64,000 nt of DNA from positions 62,001 to 126,000 of the forward strand of contig JAPORQ010000006.1 in NCBI GenBank assembly GCA_026710155.1, in the 5' to 3' direction. Of the stretch, positions 44,032 through 52,704 are shown one piece after another (the first letter of the stretch is position 1; every line of letters begins with the position of its first letter). Below the pieces are notes generated by a model. The model saw nothing but the letters and a program-made list of their open reading frames with translations, was not told the DNA's origin and did no database searches. The position numbers and the translations under genes were made by a program. The DNA is from Paracoccaceae bacterium. Its GTDB lineage: Bacteria > Pseudomonadota > Alphaproteobacteria > Rhodobacterales > Rhodobacteraceae.

Positions 44032-45189
44032 TCATCCTTGTTCAAGTAACCCTATCTCTGTCTCGAAAGCCCATTTGAGCCAGGGCATCAACAGTTCGAG
44101 ATCTTCTTTTTCAACTGTCGCGCCGCACCAAATTCGCAAACCGGGAGGTGCCTTTTCATAATTCTTTATATCAAAGGCGACTTGCTCATTCTCCAGTCTT
44201 GCGGCAACCCTTTTGGAAAAATCCGTCATGTTGTCGGCATTGAGCAGTCGATGAGTGAATTTGAGACATACACTTGTCGTTGATCTGATTTCTGGTGAGG
44301 ATGGTAAATAATCCAGCCAATCGTTTTCTGCCACAAATCTTTCAATGACCTTAGCGTTGGCTTTGGTCTTGGCCACCAATCCTCGCAAACCTCCCAGGGA
44401 TTTGCCCCATGACAGGGAATGCAAAAAATCCTCTACACAAAGCATGGATGGAGTGTTTATTGTTAGTCCTTCAAAAATTCCCTTGATGAGTTTGCCATTC
44501 TTGGTCATTCTGAAGATCTTGGGCAAGGGCCATTTCGGTTGCCAGGATTCCAACCTGTCAACAGCCCTCGGAGACAGAATGATCATCCCATGCCCTGCCT
44601 CACCCCCCATTACCTTTTGCCAGGAAAACGTTGTTACATCCAACTTTTTCCATGGCAAATCCATGGCAAAAACTGCCGAGGTTGCATCACAGAGTGTTAA
44701 TCCACCTCTCGATAGAGGTATAAAGTCACCGCTGGGTACACAAACCCCGCTGCTTGTTCCATTCCAGGTAAAAACAACATCATTGTCGAAATTTACCTTC
44801 GACAGATCCGGCATCTGGCCAAAATCGGCTATATGTTTGTTGGAAGGAATTGCCAGTTGCTCCAGGACATCCGTTTTCCAATCCAGCCCAAATGCCTCCC
44901 AGGCAATCAGTTCAACCGGACGGCTGCCGAACAAGGACCACATGGCCATCTCCACAGCACCAGTATCGGATGCAGGTACTATACCCACCCTGTAGTCATT
45001 GGGTATTTCCAGAACTTCCTTTGTTGTCTGGATCAATGTGAATAACCTGTCTTTTCCAGACTGGGATCTGTGAGACCTGCCAAGGAGAGCCTCCTGCAGT
45101 ATATCCAGGGTCCAGTCGGGAGGTTTTTTGCAGGGCCCCGATGAAAAATTGGGACAGCTGGGTTTATGTACTGGTTTGGTGGGCATCAT
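44032..45189 (-). CDS. serC: Phosphoserine aminotransferase
   Basis: A 385-residue PLP aminotransferase. The alphaproteobacterial type starts with NFSSGPCKKPPDW and shows LGRSHRSQSGKDRL, VGIVPASDTGAVEM, and the PLP lysine in TFSWQKVMGGEAGHGM. It transfers an amino group from glutamate to 3-phosphohydroxypyruvate. First gene of the serC-serA operon and divergent from serB. Confidence 0.95.
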   Translation of the reverse strand: MMPTKPVHKPSCPNFSSGPCKKPPDWTLDILQEALLGRSHRSQSGKDRLFTLIQTTKEVLEIPNDYRVGIVPASDTGAVEMAMWSLFGSRPVELIAWEAFGLDWKTDVLEQLAIPSNKHIADFGQMPDLSKVNFDNDVVFTWNGTSSGVCVPSGDFIPLSRGGLTLCDATSAVFAMDLPWKKLDVTTFSWQKVMGGEAGHGMIILSPRAVDRLESWQPKWPLPKIFRMTKNGKLIKGIFEGLTINTPSMLCVEDFLHSLSWGKSLGGLRGLVAKTKANAKVIERFVAENDWLDYLPSSPEIRSTTSVCLKFTHRLLNADNMTDFSKRVAARLENEQVAFDIKNYEKAPPGLRIWCGATVEKEDLELLMPWLKWAFETEIGLLEQG

Positions 45190-45286
45190 TTCTCTCTTTC
45201 AATTGGAAGTGCCTGAGGGAGGTAAAAGCGTTAGACAATGTTCAAACATTTTAATATAGAACCAACATAAAATCCAGGATAGGTTA

Positions 45287-46165
45287 GTGAAGTATATAAT
45301 TTCCCTTATTGCCAACCCCAATAGGGCAAATCTTGAATCTTCCCAAATACGGGAATTATGTTCCAAGTGGACCGGACATGATATCAGATATCTCCGCGAG
45401 GATGTTGCAGCTGAATTCTTGGTGGACTCATTTCCTTCCGATTTTGATATCACCTGTTCCAACCTTGATGATTTAAGTATTGATCTGGTAATACAACCCA
45501 ACGGCGTCCGGAAAAAGAAACTTTTGGTGGCTGACATGGATTCCACAATCATTGAGCAGGAATGTCTGGATGAATTGGCAGAAATATCTGGTAATGGAAA
45601 CAGGGTCAAGGAAATCACCACAAGGGCTATGAATGGCGAATTGCCTTTTGAAGATGCCTTGCGGGAAAGGGTGACCCTCCTGAAGGGCAAAAGCGCCAAT
45701 TTGCTTGACCAGACTTGGCATAATCGCATCACGTTTACTCCAGGCGCAAGGGAACTTGTTGGCACAATGCGTGCAAACGGTGCATACTGTACCCTGGTTT
45801 CGGGTGGTTTTACCCATTTTACCGAGAGGGTTTCTGCTGCCCTTGGTTTTCACGAGACCCATGCCAACTCACTGATGATCCAAGATAATGTCATGACCGG
45901 CAAAGTTGGTTGTCCCATAATGGGCACAACTACCAAATTGAATGTCCTTACCAGCCTTGTCAAAGGACTTGGCCTGCAGTTTGCCGATTGCCTTGCCGTG
46001 GGAGATGGCGCAAATGATCTGGATATGCTTCTTGCTTCAGGTATGGGGATAGCCTTCAGGGCTCATTCCATTGTTGCCAAACAAAGCAAGATAAGAATAA
46101 ACCATGGTGACCTGACCGCACTCCTTTACCTTCAGGGATACATGTTTAAAGACTTGGTGAAGTGA
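45287..46165 (+). CDS. serB: Phosphoserine phosphatase
   Basis: A 292-residue HAD-superfamily enzyme, final step of serine synthesis. HAD motifs: DMDSTIIEQE (nucleophile Asp in DMDST), LVSGGFTHF, and DGANDLDML. Start is GTG 45287 with AGGATAGG just upstream. It is transcribed away from serC-serA, so all three serine genes lie together in about 4 kb. Confidence 0.95.
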   Translation: MKYIISLIANPNRANLESSQIRELCSKWTGHDIRYLREDVAAEFLVDSFPSDFDITCSNLDDLSIDLVIQPNGVRKKKLLVADMDSTIIEQECLDELAEISGNGNRVKEITTRAMNGELPFEDALRERVTLLKGKSANLLDQTWHNRITFTPGARELVGTMRANGAYCTLVSGGFTHFTERVSAALGFHETHANSLMIQDNVMTGKVGCPIMGTTTKLNVLTSLVKGLGLQFADCLAVGDGANDLDMLLASGMGIAFRAHSIVAKQSKIRINHGDLTALLYLQGYMFKDLVK

Positions 46166-46365
46166 GATTAAGTACATTTTGGGGTAAACTGACAATACCT
46201 GCAACCATATTGGACCCGGTGACATTGACAACACTCCTCCTCATACCAATACCCAAATTGTTGAGAGCAAATTGCCGCGGTCTTAGTTGGGACACCATCA
46301 TTTAATTTATTCACAACATGACTCCCAAAACCGTGAATGGTCGCAATTTAATTTAGGAGCCAAAG

Positions 46366-47397
46366 TCAAATGGTTTTTGTGACTTTTTGCAATCCTGCTG
46401 GCAAATCTGGATTGAAGCCAAATGCACGTGCCAGTTTCTCCACAATCACATAAAAGGAAATTATCTGAATAATGGGAGAAATGAGTTCAATGCGACAATG
46501 GGAACTTGATGGGTTTGTCAGTTTAGGTATCGATGCCAGAGTCATTACTTTGGCACCTCTGGATTTCATATTTTGCCGTGCAGCTTCCATTGATGCCGAT
46601 TCTATTCCGGATGATTCAACAAACAGAGTTACAAATTTTTCATGGGCTATTGTTGCTGGACCATGTAATACTTCAGCTGCCGAATAGGCTTCTGCATGCA
46701 AATGACATAACTCTTTGAACTTCAAGGCAATTTCACAAGCCATGGCATAGCCCAACCCACGACCGATACAGTATAATGAACTGGCTTTTGAAATCTTGTC
46801 AATGGTTGATACCTTGTCAGAATTTAAAACTTGTTGGGCAAGGTCAGGTAAATGTTGCAGGGTAGATATTATGGAACGATCCTTTAAATACCCGGCCAGA
46901 ATTCCAAGGGAAACAATCAGCATTCCAACAAATGATTTGGTTGCCGCCACAGCCATTTCAGGACCAACATGAATTGGCAAAATGGTCTCGGCGTTATTCC
47001 CAAGAGGGCTGTCAGTGACATTCAGAACTGAAAAGGTTCTTGCTCCACCTCTACTAGCTGCATCTAACAGGGCTAAAATATCAGGGCTTGAACCTGACTG
47101 TGAGAAGGCAATTGCTGCAAATCCATCAAGTTTTAGATTTGCCTTGTATAATGTTGCAACTGAAGGACCGATTGATGCAACTGGAAGACCAGTATGTGCT
47201 TCAATCAGGTATTTGAAAAATGTGGCCGCATGATCAGAAGAACCGCGAGCACAGGTGATGAAACCCTGGATATCAGTATCGCGCAATTTGTTTCCAACTG
47301 TCCAGTACGTCTCAATTCCAATCTCCATCTGGTGCCTGATTGCGGCAGGAATTTCATTGATTTCAGCAGCTGTCTGAGTCTGTCTGGAGGACATCAT
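46366..47397 (-). CDS. SIS-domain sugar isomerase/deaminase (NagB-II or GlmS-C-like)
   Basis: A 343-residue protein with two SIS domains as in the isomerase half of GlmS and in GlmD/NagB-II and FrlB-like deglycases. Motifs: CARGSSDHAA, SQSGSSPDILAL, ATKSFVGML, GRGLGYAMACEIALKFKELC and HLHAEAYSAAEVLHGP. There is no glutaminase domain, so a deaminase or deglycase role on an amino-sugar phosphate is more likely than GlmS synthesis. ATG 47397; last gene of the seven-gene operon, adjacent to the ATPase gene. Confidence 0.82.
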   Translation of the reverse strand: MMSSRQTQTAAEINEIPAAIRHQMEIGIETYWTVGNKLRDTDIQGFITCARGSSDHAATFFKYLIEAHTGLPVASIGPSVATLYKANLKLDGFAAIAFSQSGSSPDILALLDAASRGGARTFSVLNVTDSPLGNNAETILPIHVGPEMAVAATKSFVGMLIVSLGILAGYLKDRSIISTLQHLPDLAQQVLNSDKVSTIDKISKASSLYCIGRGLGYAMACEIALKFKELCHLHAEAYSAAEVLHGPATIAHEKFVTLFVESSGIESASMEAARQNMKSRGAKVMTLASIPKLTNPSSSHCRIELISPIIQIISFYVIVEKLARAFGFNPDLPAGLQKVTKTI

Positions 47398-47399
47398 GA

Positions 47400-48140
47400 T
47401 CAATGCACCCCTGTTATCATTGAAATGATTTCATTCTTGTTGGTTTTGCTGGTTTCACGAATTCCAATTTGTTCTCCTCTTCGCAACACACAAATTTGGT
47501 CTGCCAAGCGAAAAACCTGATCAAGACTATGGCTGATGAGCAGGATGGCAAGTTTACGTTCCCTGAGTGATGAAACGAGTTTTTCCACCTTGGCCGTTTC
47601 TGCAACACCAAGTGCCGCTGTAGGTTCATCAAGGAGAATGAGTTTACTTGCCCAGTGAACAGCTCGTGCTATGGCAATTCCCTGCCTTTGACCTCCGCTG
47701 AGATTTCGTATGGCAAGATTCGTTGACGGAATACGAACATCAAGTGCGTCAACCAGATTTTGACTTTCCTCCCGCATTCGCGCCTTGTTGAGCAATCCAA
47801 AGGGTTTTTTGGTTAGCTCCTTTCCCAAAAACATGTTCATATAGACCGGTTGTTCGTCAACCAGCGCCAAGTCCTGATGGACTACTTCAATTCCCTTGCT
47901 TCGAGAGGAACTTGCATCGGAAAAGTAAACCATTTCACCATCCAGCAGAATGTCACCCGAGGTTGGTGGGTAGATACCTGATATGACCTTGATTATGGTT
48001 GACTTGCCTGCACCATTATCACCAACAAGAGCTACAATCTTGCTGGAAAAAAGATCGAGTGAAAAGTTTTGAATGGCAACAAGACCATCAAATGCTTTAT
48101 TGATGCCCCTGAGTGACAAGACCGGTTGAAGCTCCGTCAT
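47400..48140 (-). CDS. Sugar-type ABC transporter ATP-binding protein
   Basis: A 246-residue single-domain ATPase: Walker A GDNGAGKST, Q-loop VHQDLAL, signature LSGGQRQGIA, Walker B LILLDEPTAAL and H-loop ISHSLDQV. It resembles one half of RbsA/XylG-type ATPases, so it should form a homodimer on the permease at 49357-50313. Overlaps the upstream YhfX-like gene by 4 nt. Single-domain forms are known in the same subgroup as FrcA. Confidence 0.92.
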   Translation of the reverse strand: MTELQPVLSLRGINKAFDGLVAIQNFSLDLFSSKIVALVGDNGAGKSTIIKVISGIYPPTSGDILLDGEMVYFSDASSSRSKGIEVVHQDLALVDEQPVYMNMFLGKELTKKPFGLLNKARMREESQNLVDALDVRIPSTNLAIRNLSGGQRQGIAIARAVHWASKLILLDEPTAALGVAETAKVEKLVSSLRERKLAILLISHSLDQVFRLADQICVLRRGEQIGIRETSKTNKNEIISMITGVH

Positions 48141-49348
48141 GGTTTAAATGCTCCTGGCCATAATGCTTTGTTTCCAAAGCCATTCTCAATGGCGGTCACT
48201 TCAGGTTTGCCGCATGATAAACCTTTGAGGCCCGTTACATGGGCCCGAGTAACAAAAGCCTGCCCACGAAAACCAAACACCGCGGTATCTCCTGGTTGTG
48301 GATTCTTTCCGGCACCAGAATCAATCATCGCATAGTAATCAATGGCCGAATAGTCAGGCATTTCAACATCGTGCAAATCAGCGTGTCGGGTTCCTGGTTC
48401 TGAAGTCACCAGAGCCTGTACCTGATATTTCGGAAATACTGGATCTATATAGAGCCCACCACCAAAACAGTATGCTTTGCCACCGTGGATATGCGACACT
48501 TCCGACACATAAAGTACCGCCGGATCCTCTGGCAAGTCTTCAACTGCATGAAGTGGCGTCGTTCCATGAAGCCCATTGCCGGGTTCACATTGTGTTGCAC
48601 CGGCTTCTGCCAAGGCAGAAAGCACGACAGAAGATGTTGTTCCCGGAGCATTGATTTCTATGTCCGTCTGTCCAGCAGCTCTGAGTTTTCCAGCAGCACA
48701 TTCCAGGGTCCTCAGGTTGGGAGTCGGTTTAACCTTATCAGTTGATGGATCAAAGAGCAGGGCCGGAAAAGTAGTTATTCCAGCAAAACACCCACCTTCA
48801 AGTTTGTCGATGCCATCAGCTGTTTCGATAATATCACCGGCATCAAATCCACCTTCATGACCCCGATAGAAAGTATCACCGGCAGATTGAATACGGGCAA
48901 GAATCTTCTGTTTTCGACCTGCCCGAGAGGAAGCTTCTGCAGCCTCCCTTGACTTGCCTTCTGAAAATACCGTCCAGAAATCCGGCTTCAATTTACTGGC
49001 CACAAAATCTGCCTCGGCAACTGGTACTTGAACAAGATGCCCAATATGTCCTGTTTTGAGGCCGGCTTTGTCACAGGCCACGGCACAAGCGACATCAACC
49101 GCGACTGATTGTTTGATTCCTCCTTTGATGACTGCTTGGCAAAAACCGGAATGTCGTCCAACCTGCTTGGTCATGGCAAATGTTGTGAGTCCGAATTTGC
49201 TGGCTTCGGTTTGAAACAGTTTTGCATTACGTTCCACCTTATCCAGATCAATCACATATGAATTTGCTGGCAGCTTGCCTTGTTGATGCAATGCAATGGC
49301 AGTCTCAACGAAAGTTGGGTTTCTTCGGATAAGCAAGTCTAAAAACAT
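48137..49348 (-). CDS. YhfX-like PLP enzyme (alanine racemase fold)
   Basis: A 403-residue protein of the fold-III PLP family. NSYVIDLDKVERNAK opens the barrel and TFAMTKQVGRHSGF holds the PLP lysine (K in AMTKQ); later SHIHGGKAYCFGGGLYI and PGDTAVFGFRGQAF are YhfX-type blocks. Members are predicted amino-acid racemases or amino-acid-modifying enzymes; the true reaction is not established. Its place inside a transport operon between permease and ATPase genes suggests it acts on a released amino acid, perhaps D-configured. Confidence 0.8.
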   Translation of the reverse strand: MFLDLLIRRNPTFVETAIALHQQGKLPANSYVIDLDKVERNAKLFQTEASKFGLTTFAMTKQVGRHSGFCQAVIKGGIKQSVAVDVACAVACDKAGLKTGHIGHLVQVPVAEADFVASKLKPDFWTVFSEGKSREAAEASSRAGRKQKILARIQSAGDTFYRGHEGGFDAGDIIETADGIDKLEGGCFAGITTFPALLFDPSTDKVKPTPNLRTLECAAGKLRAAGQTDIEINAPGTTSSVVLSALAEAGATQCEPGNGLHGTTPLHAVEDLPEDPAVLYVSEVSHIHGGKAYCFGGGLYIDPVFPKYQVQALVTSEPGTRHADLHDVEMPDYSAIDYYAMIDSGAGKNPQPGDTAVFGFRGQAFVTRAHVTGLKGLSCGKPEVTAIENGFGNKALWPGAFKP

Positions 49349-49356
49349 GATAATTC

Positions 49357-50313
49357 CTAAATGCGATTGAAATTTCTCAGGGACAGAGCGACCGCGAGAA
49401 GAATGATTACCCCCCGTACAATCATTTGATCAGATACATCCAGGCCCATAAGAATAAGCCCGTTGTTGAGCATTCCCATCATCAAGGAACCAAACAAGGC
49501 GCCAACAACAGATCCCTTGCCGCCATAAAGTGCTGTACCGCCTACAATGACAGCAGCTATAACGGTCATCAAGTCACTTTCACCCAACGTATATTTGGCA
49601 GCTTGAAGCCGTCCGGCATAAAGCATGCCTGCCAAACCTGCCATTCCACCACAAAGAGTCAAGGCATAAAGTCGAACCCTGGCCACGCTAATGCCAGAAA
49701 CTTGTGCTGCACGGGCATTGTCTCCAACGGCAAGGATATGCGCTCCAAAACGTGTGTGTCGATAAACAATATGCCCAATCAACACAGCTAGGATTGTCCA
49801 AATAACCAGCGAGGGAATTGAAAACAGTTTTCCTGATCCAAAAATACCTGTGAACGTATCGTTGAGTACTGGAATCGAACGCAAATTTGTCATGGATCTG
49901 GCAATTCCTGCAAACAGTCCCATTGTGGCCAATGTTACAAGAAAAGACGGTAAGCGAAGGTATGCAACAAAGATACCATTGAAAAAGCCAATCGCAAGGC
50001 CAGCTCCCAGACCTGCCATTATACCTATGACTAGTGGAGCACTCTGCAAAACCAGTGCGGTCGTCAGGGCGGATACAGCGACAATCGAGCCAAAACTGAT
50101 ATCAATCTCACCAGATGAAAGTACAAATACCAACCCAATAGCCATAATCGTCGCAGGTGCCGTCTGCAAAACGATATTTGTCAAGTTGCGGGTTGTCAGG
50201 AAACCATCGTTATACAATGTTACAGCAAAAAAGAGGAATATCCCGAAAAAACCAATGTAAATTAGGTTCTTCTGTAGATTCAGCCATTTTGAAAACAAGT
50301 GACTTCCTTCCAT
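49357..50313 (-). CDS. Sugar-type ABC transporter permease (RbsC family)
   Basis: A 318-residue membrane protein with 9-10 helices. The family pattern is seen in ATIMAIGLVFVLSSGEIDIS, the RbsC-type EAA-like loop GLGAGLAIGFFNGIF, and VGDNARAAQVSGI, and GGTALYGGKGSVVGALFGSL. It lies 8 nt before the YhfX-like gene. Forms the pore with the ATPase at 47400-48140. Confidence 0.92.
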   Translation of the reverse strand: MEGSHLFSKWLNLQKNLIYIGFFGIFLFFAVTLYNDGFLTTRNLTNIVLQTAPATIMAIGLVFVLSSGEIDISFGSIVAVSALTTALVLQSAPLVIGIMAGLGAGLAIGFFNGIFVAYLRLPSFLVTLATMGLFAGIARSMTNLRSIPVLNDTFTGIFGSGKLFSIPSLVIWTILAVLIGHIVYRHTRFGAHILAVGDNARAAQVSGISVARVRLYALTLCGGMAGLAGMLYAGRLQAAKYTLGESDLMTVIAAVIVGGTALYGGKGSVVGALFGSLMMGMLNNGLILMGLDVSDQMIVRGVIILLAVALSLRNFNRI

Positions 50314-50341
50314 CAGTTATCCAACCTGAAAAAAAGAATAC

Positions 50342-50363
50342 GCGGATTGCCAAGGCAATCCGC
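50342..50363 (-). terminator. Hairpin with T-run between binding-protein and permease genes
   Basis: Perfect 10-bp arms (GCGGATTGCC / GGCAATCCGC) with an AA loop, 7 nt after the binding-protein stop on the minus strand and followed by a T7 run. It has the form of an intrinsic terminator; since the downstream genes depend on the same promoter, it probably acts as an attenuator that sets the binding protein in excess. Confidence 0.8.
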
Positions 50364-50370
50364 TGGTAAT

Positions 50371-51432
50371 TTAGTTTTGTGCAGCTGAAACCACACTTGC
50401 GGGTGGGTCAATATTGAGCGATTGATTCCAACCTTCCATTATATTGTCAGCATTCACGGTAATCGCCGGTGCCACAATGAATGGAGGAACAACTTCTCCC
50501 ATAAGATCCAGTGCTGCCGACGCCGCCATTGCCCTTCCAAGCTCATACGCTTCATCAGCTATAATTGCCACAACGTTACCACCACGTACCATATCAAGTG
50601 CAATAGGCTCAGAAAGATCCAATGTTACAAGCTTTGTCCTATCATTGCCATTGGCCCGTAAAACTGCAAGCACTCCCTCGGCTGGACCTGCCCAAGTCAC
50701 ATAGATTCCACCGATATCAGGGTTTTTGAGCAACATTGCATTGGCTATATCTTCTGCACGTGCCGGATCACTTATTCCCTGCTCGGCAACAATGGTGATA
50801 TCAGGATAATCGTTCTCTATGGTCGTTTTGAAGGCGTTATCACGCTGATTTGTCACGTAATAGGCGGCATCATGATAAATCCAACCGACAGTACCGCCAT
50901 TGCCCATGGCAGCAGCGAGAGCATCAGCAGCCTGCTTTCCCATTTCAAACAAGTCGTCTGTTACAATCGCGGCATAATCTTCCGGATGCTCATAACCAGA
51001 CGGCAGGTTCGATAAGAAGGTCAGTGCCACACCAGCATCCTTTGCCTCTTCAAATGCCGCAGCAGAAGTGACAGGATCAAGTGGCAGTGAGAGTATGATG
51101 CTTGGATTCCTGGCCAGTGCTGTTTCAATATCATTTCGCTGTTTGGCTGCATCAAAACCCGCACTGGTTACAGCAACCACTTCTATTCCCAACCGAGAAA
51201 ATTCGTCTGATGCACCTGCCGTAACCGCGTTGACAAAATCCGATTGATCATGCCACAACAGAGCTGCAGTATAATTACCTGCCTGAATCGATGCGACAAG
51301 GTCATCACCAACCACAATTTCAGAACTTGGAGTAGCAGATTCCCCTCCAGGGCCAATAGTTTCAGCACCAACCCATGATCCCAGAAATATTATCAGCATT
51401 GTGCTGATAAAAGTTTTTGTCAGTTTAGTCAT
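50371..51432 (-). CDS. Sugar-type ABC transporter substrate-binding protein (RbsB-like)
   Basis: A 353-residue exported protein: signal peptide MTKLTKTFISTMLIIFLGSW cut near VGAE. The mature protein has the periplasmic-binding-protein type I fold (AALLWHDQSDFVNAVTAGAS, ILSLPLDPVTSAAAFEEAKD, GGIYVTWAGPAEGVLAVLRA). It delivers its ligand to the permease encoded next. The ligand is unknown; the operon's enzymes point to a sugar-amino-acid conjugate or amino sugar. Confidence 0.9.
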   Translation of the reverse strand: MTKLTKTFISTMLIIFLGSWVGAETIGPGGESATPSSEIVVGDDLVASIQAGNYTAALLWHDQSDFVNAVTAGASDEFSRLGIEVVAVTSAGFDAAKQRNDIETALARNPSIILSLPLDPVTSAAAFEEAKDAGVALTFLSNLPSGYEHPEDYAAIVTDDLFEMGKQAADALAAAMGNGGTVGWIYHDAAYYVTNQRDNAFKTTIENDYPDITIVAEQGISDPARAEDIANAMLLKNPDIGGIYVTWAGPAEGVLAVLRANGNDRTKLVTLDLSEPIALDMVRGGNVVAIIADEAYELGRAMAASAALDLMGEVVPPFIVAPAITVNADNIMEGWNQSLNIDPPASVVSAAQN

Positions 51433-51444
51433 AATGATCTCCTT

Positions 51445-52704
51445 TCACTGGATTAAATTTTTTGACAAAGGTTTAACTCCGCAATACTGTGCGATAAACA
51501 AGGCAAAACTCCGTATTGCCGAGAGGTATTCATCTATCCTGATCCGTTCTTCAAAAGTGTGGGCAACGGAAATGTCTCCTGGAGCACAATAAACCGCCGG
51601 GCAACCAAAATCGTCCACAAGAAAGGACATTTCAGACCAAAAGGGTGCACCTTTGATCTCTCCCTTGTCCAAGGAAACCCGTCGAATACAATCCTGCAAG
51701 AGCATGACTTGCTCAATATCCGGAGGTATTTCAGATGCCATACCCCCTTTGGGATGATCCCGTCCTGCCGGATAGTCAACCTGTACCGAAATTCCTTCCT
51801 TGGAAAATATGCAGGCTTCAAACTTCTCTATCGCCTCATCCATGTCTTCATCAGGATGAAGTGTTCGAATCAACGAAAACCTGCACAATTCAGGCACAGC
51901 AATAAAACCACCTCCCTCAATGCTGGTCACAAGAAGGGTTGATGATCCAAGAAGGTCATGGGAATAACCAGAACGTATTTCTGTTTCATGAGACCAAATC
52001 CTGGTTAATAGTTCGTGCGTATGTTTAAGTGCGTCTACCCCCTGTTCAGGCTTACCAAAATAGGCTGTTTTTCCTTTGACAGTCAGATCAGCAATAAAAA
52101 ATCCAATCTGTGCCGTGAAGATATTCAAGGTTGTAGGTTCAAGGTAGATGGCAAAATCTGGAGCAGCCAACTTTTCAGCTTCAAACTGTTTTACAAAGGC
52201 TTTTATTCCGGCACTGACACCCGTACCGGTTTCCCCACTTTCTTCATCACCAAAAAAAGCAAAAGTTATACCACCCTCCAATTCACAATTGATGCTTTGA
52301 AGTAACCGAAGGCTCGCTAAAGCCGCACATATTCCACCCTTGAGATCGCAAGCACCCCGCCCCCAGATTGCTTTTTCAAATTCAACACCAGCGAATGGAT
52401 CGGCTCGTGGGTCAGACTTCCAGTAATTTTCCCAACCTCGAACATGGACAGTATCTGTATGACCTGCAAACATCAAATGGGGATAACCCACCTTGCCAGC
52501 CAGATGTCCCCAGACATTTTTGCGCCCTTCCAGAAAATCGCCGAAGCCTGTTTTCAATCCAAGTGATTCAAGCTCAGAGAGTAGAAACGAGGCAAACGGT
52601 GTTTCGTTTCCGGTAATACTTTCCAGGGCAATTGCACTACGCAACAGTTCCAGGTCGGCATTTTTATCCTGAGCCTGTGAAAGAGTCCGCATGAAATCAG
52701 TCAT
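51445..52704 (-). CDS. M20-family peptidase/deacylase (ArgE/DapE-like)
   Basis: A 419-residue zinc hydrolase: FAGHTDTVHV, GRGACDLKGG, GDEESGETGTG and YLEPT metal motifs; the C-terminal CAPGDISVAHTFEERI contains the last ligand. Such enzymes cut amide bonds, for instance N-acyl or dipeptide-like links. No signal peptide, so it acts in the cytosol on imported material. Located 12 nt before the binding-protein gene and overlapping the ROK gene by 4 nt; it is not the biosynthetic ArgE, which lies at 41236. Confidence 0.87.
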   Translation of the reverse strand: MTDFMRTLSQAQDKNADLELLRSAIALESITGNETPFASFLLSELESLGLKTGFGDFLEGRKNVWGHLAGKVGYPHLMFAGHTDTVHVRGWENYWKSDPRADPFAGVEFEKAIWGRGACDLKGGICAALASLRLLQSINCELEGGITFAFFGDEESGETGTGVSAGIKAFVKQFEAEKLAAPDFAIYLEPTTLNIFTAQIGFFIADLTVKGKTAYFGKPEQGVDALKHTHELLTRIWSHETEIRSGYSHDLLGSSTLLVTSIEGGGFIAVPELCRFSLIRTLHPDEDMDEAIEKFEACIFSKEGISVQVDYPAGRDHPKGGMASEIPPDIEQVMLLQDCIRRVSLDKGEIKGAPFWSEMSFLVDDFGCPAVYCAPGDISVAHTFEERIRIDEYLSAIRSFALFIAQYCGVKPLSKNLIQ

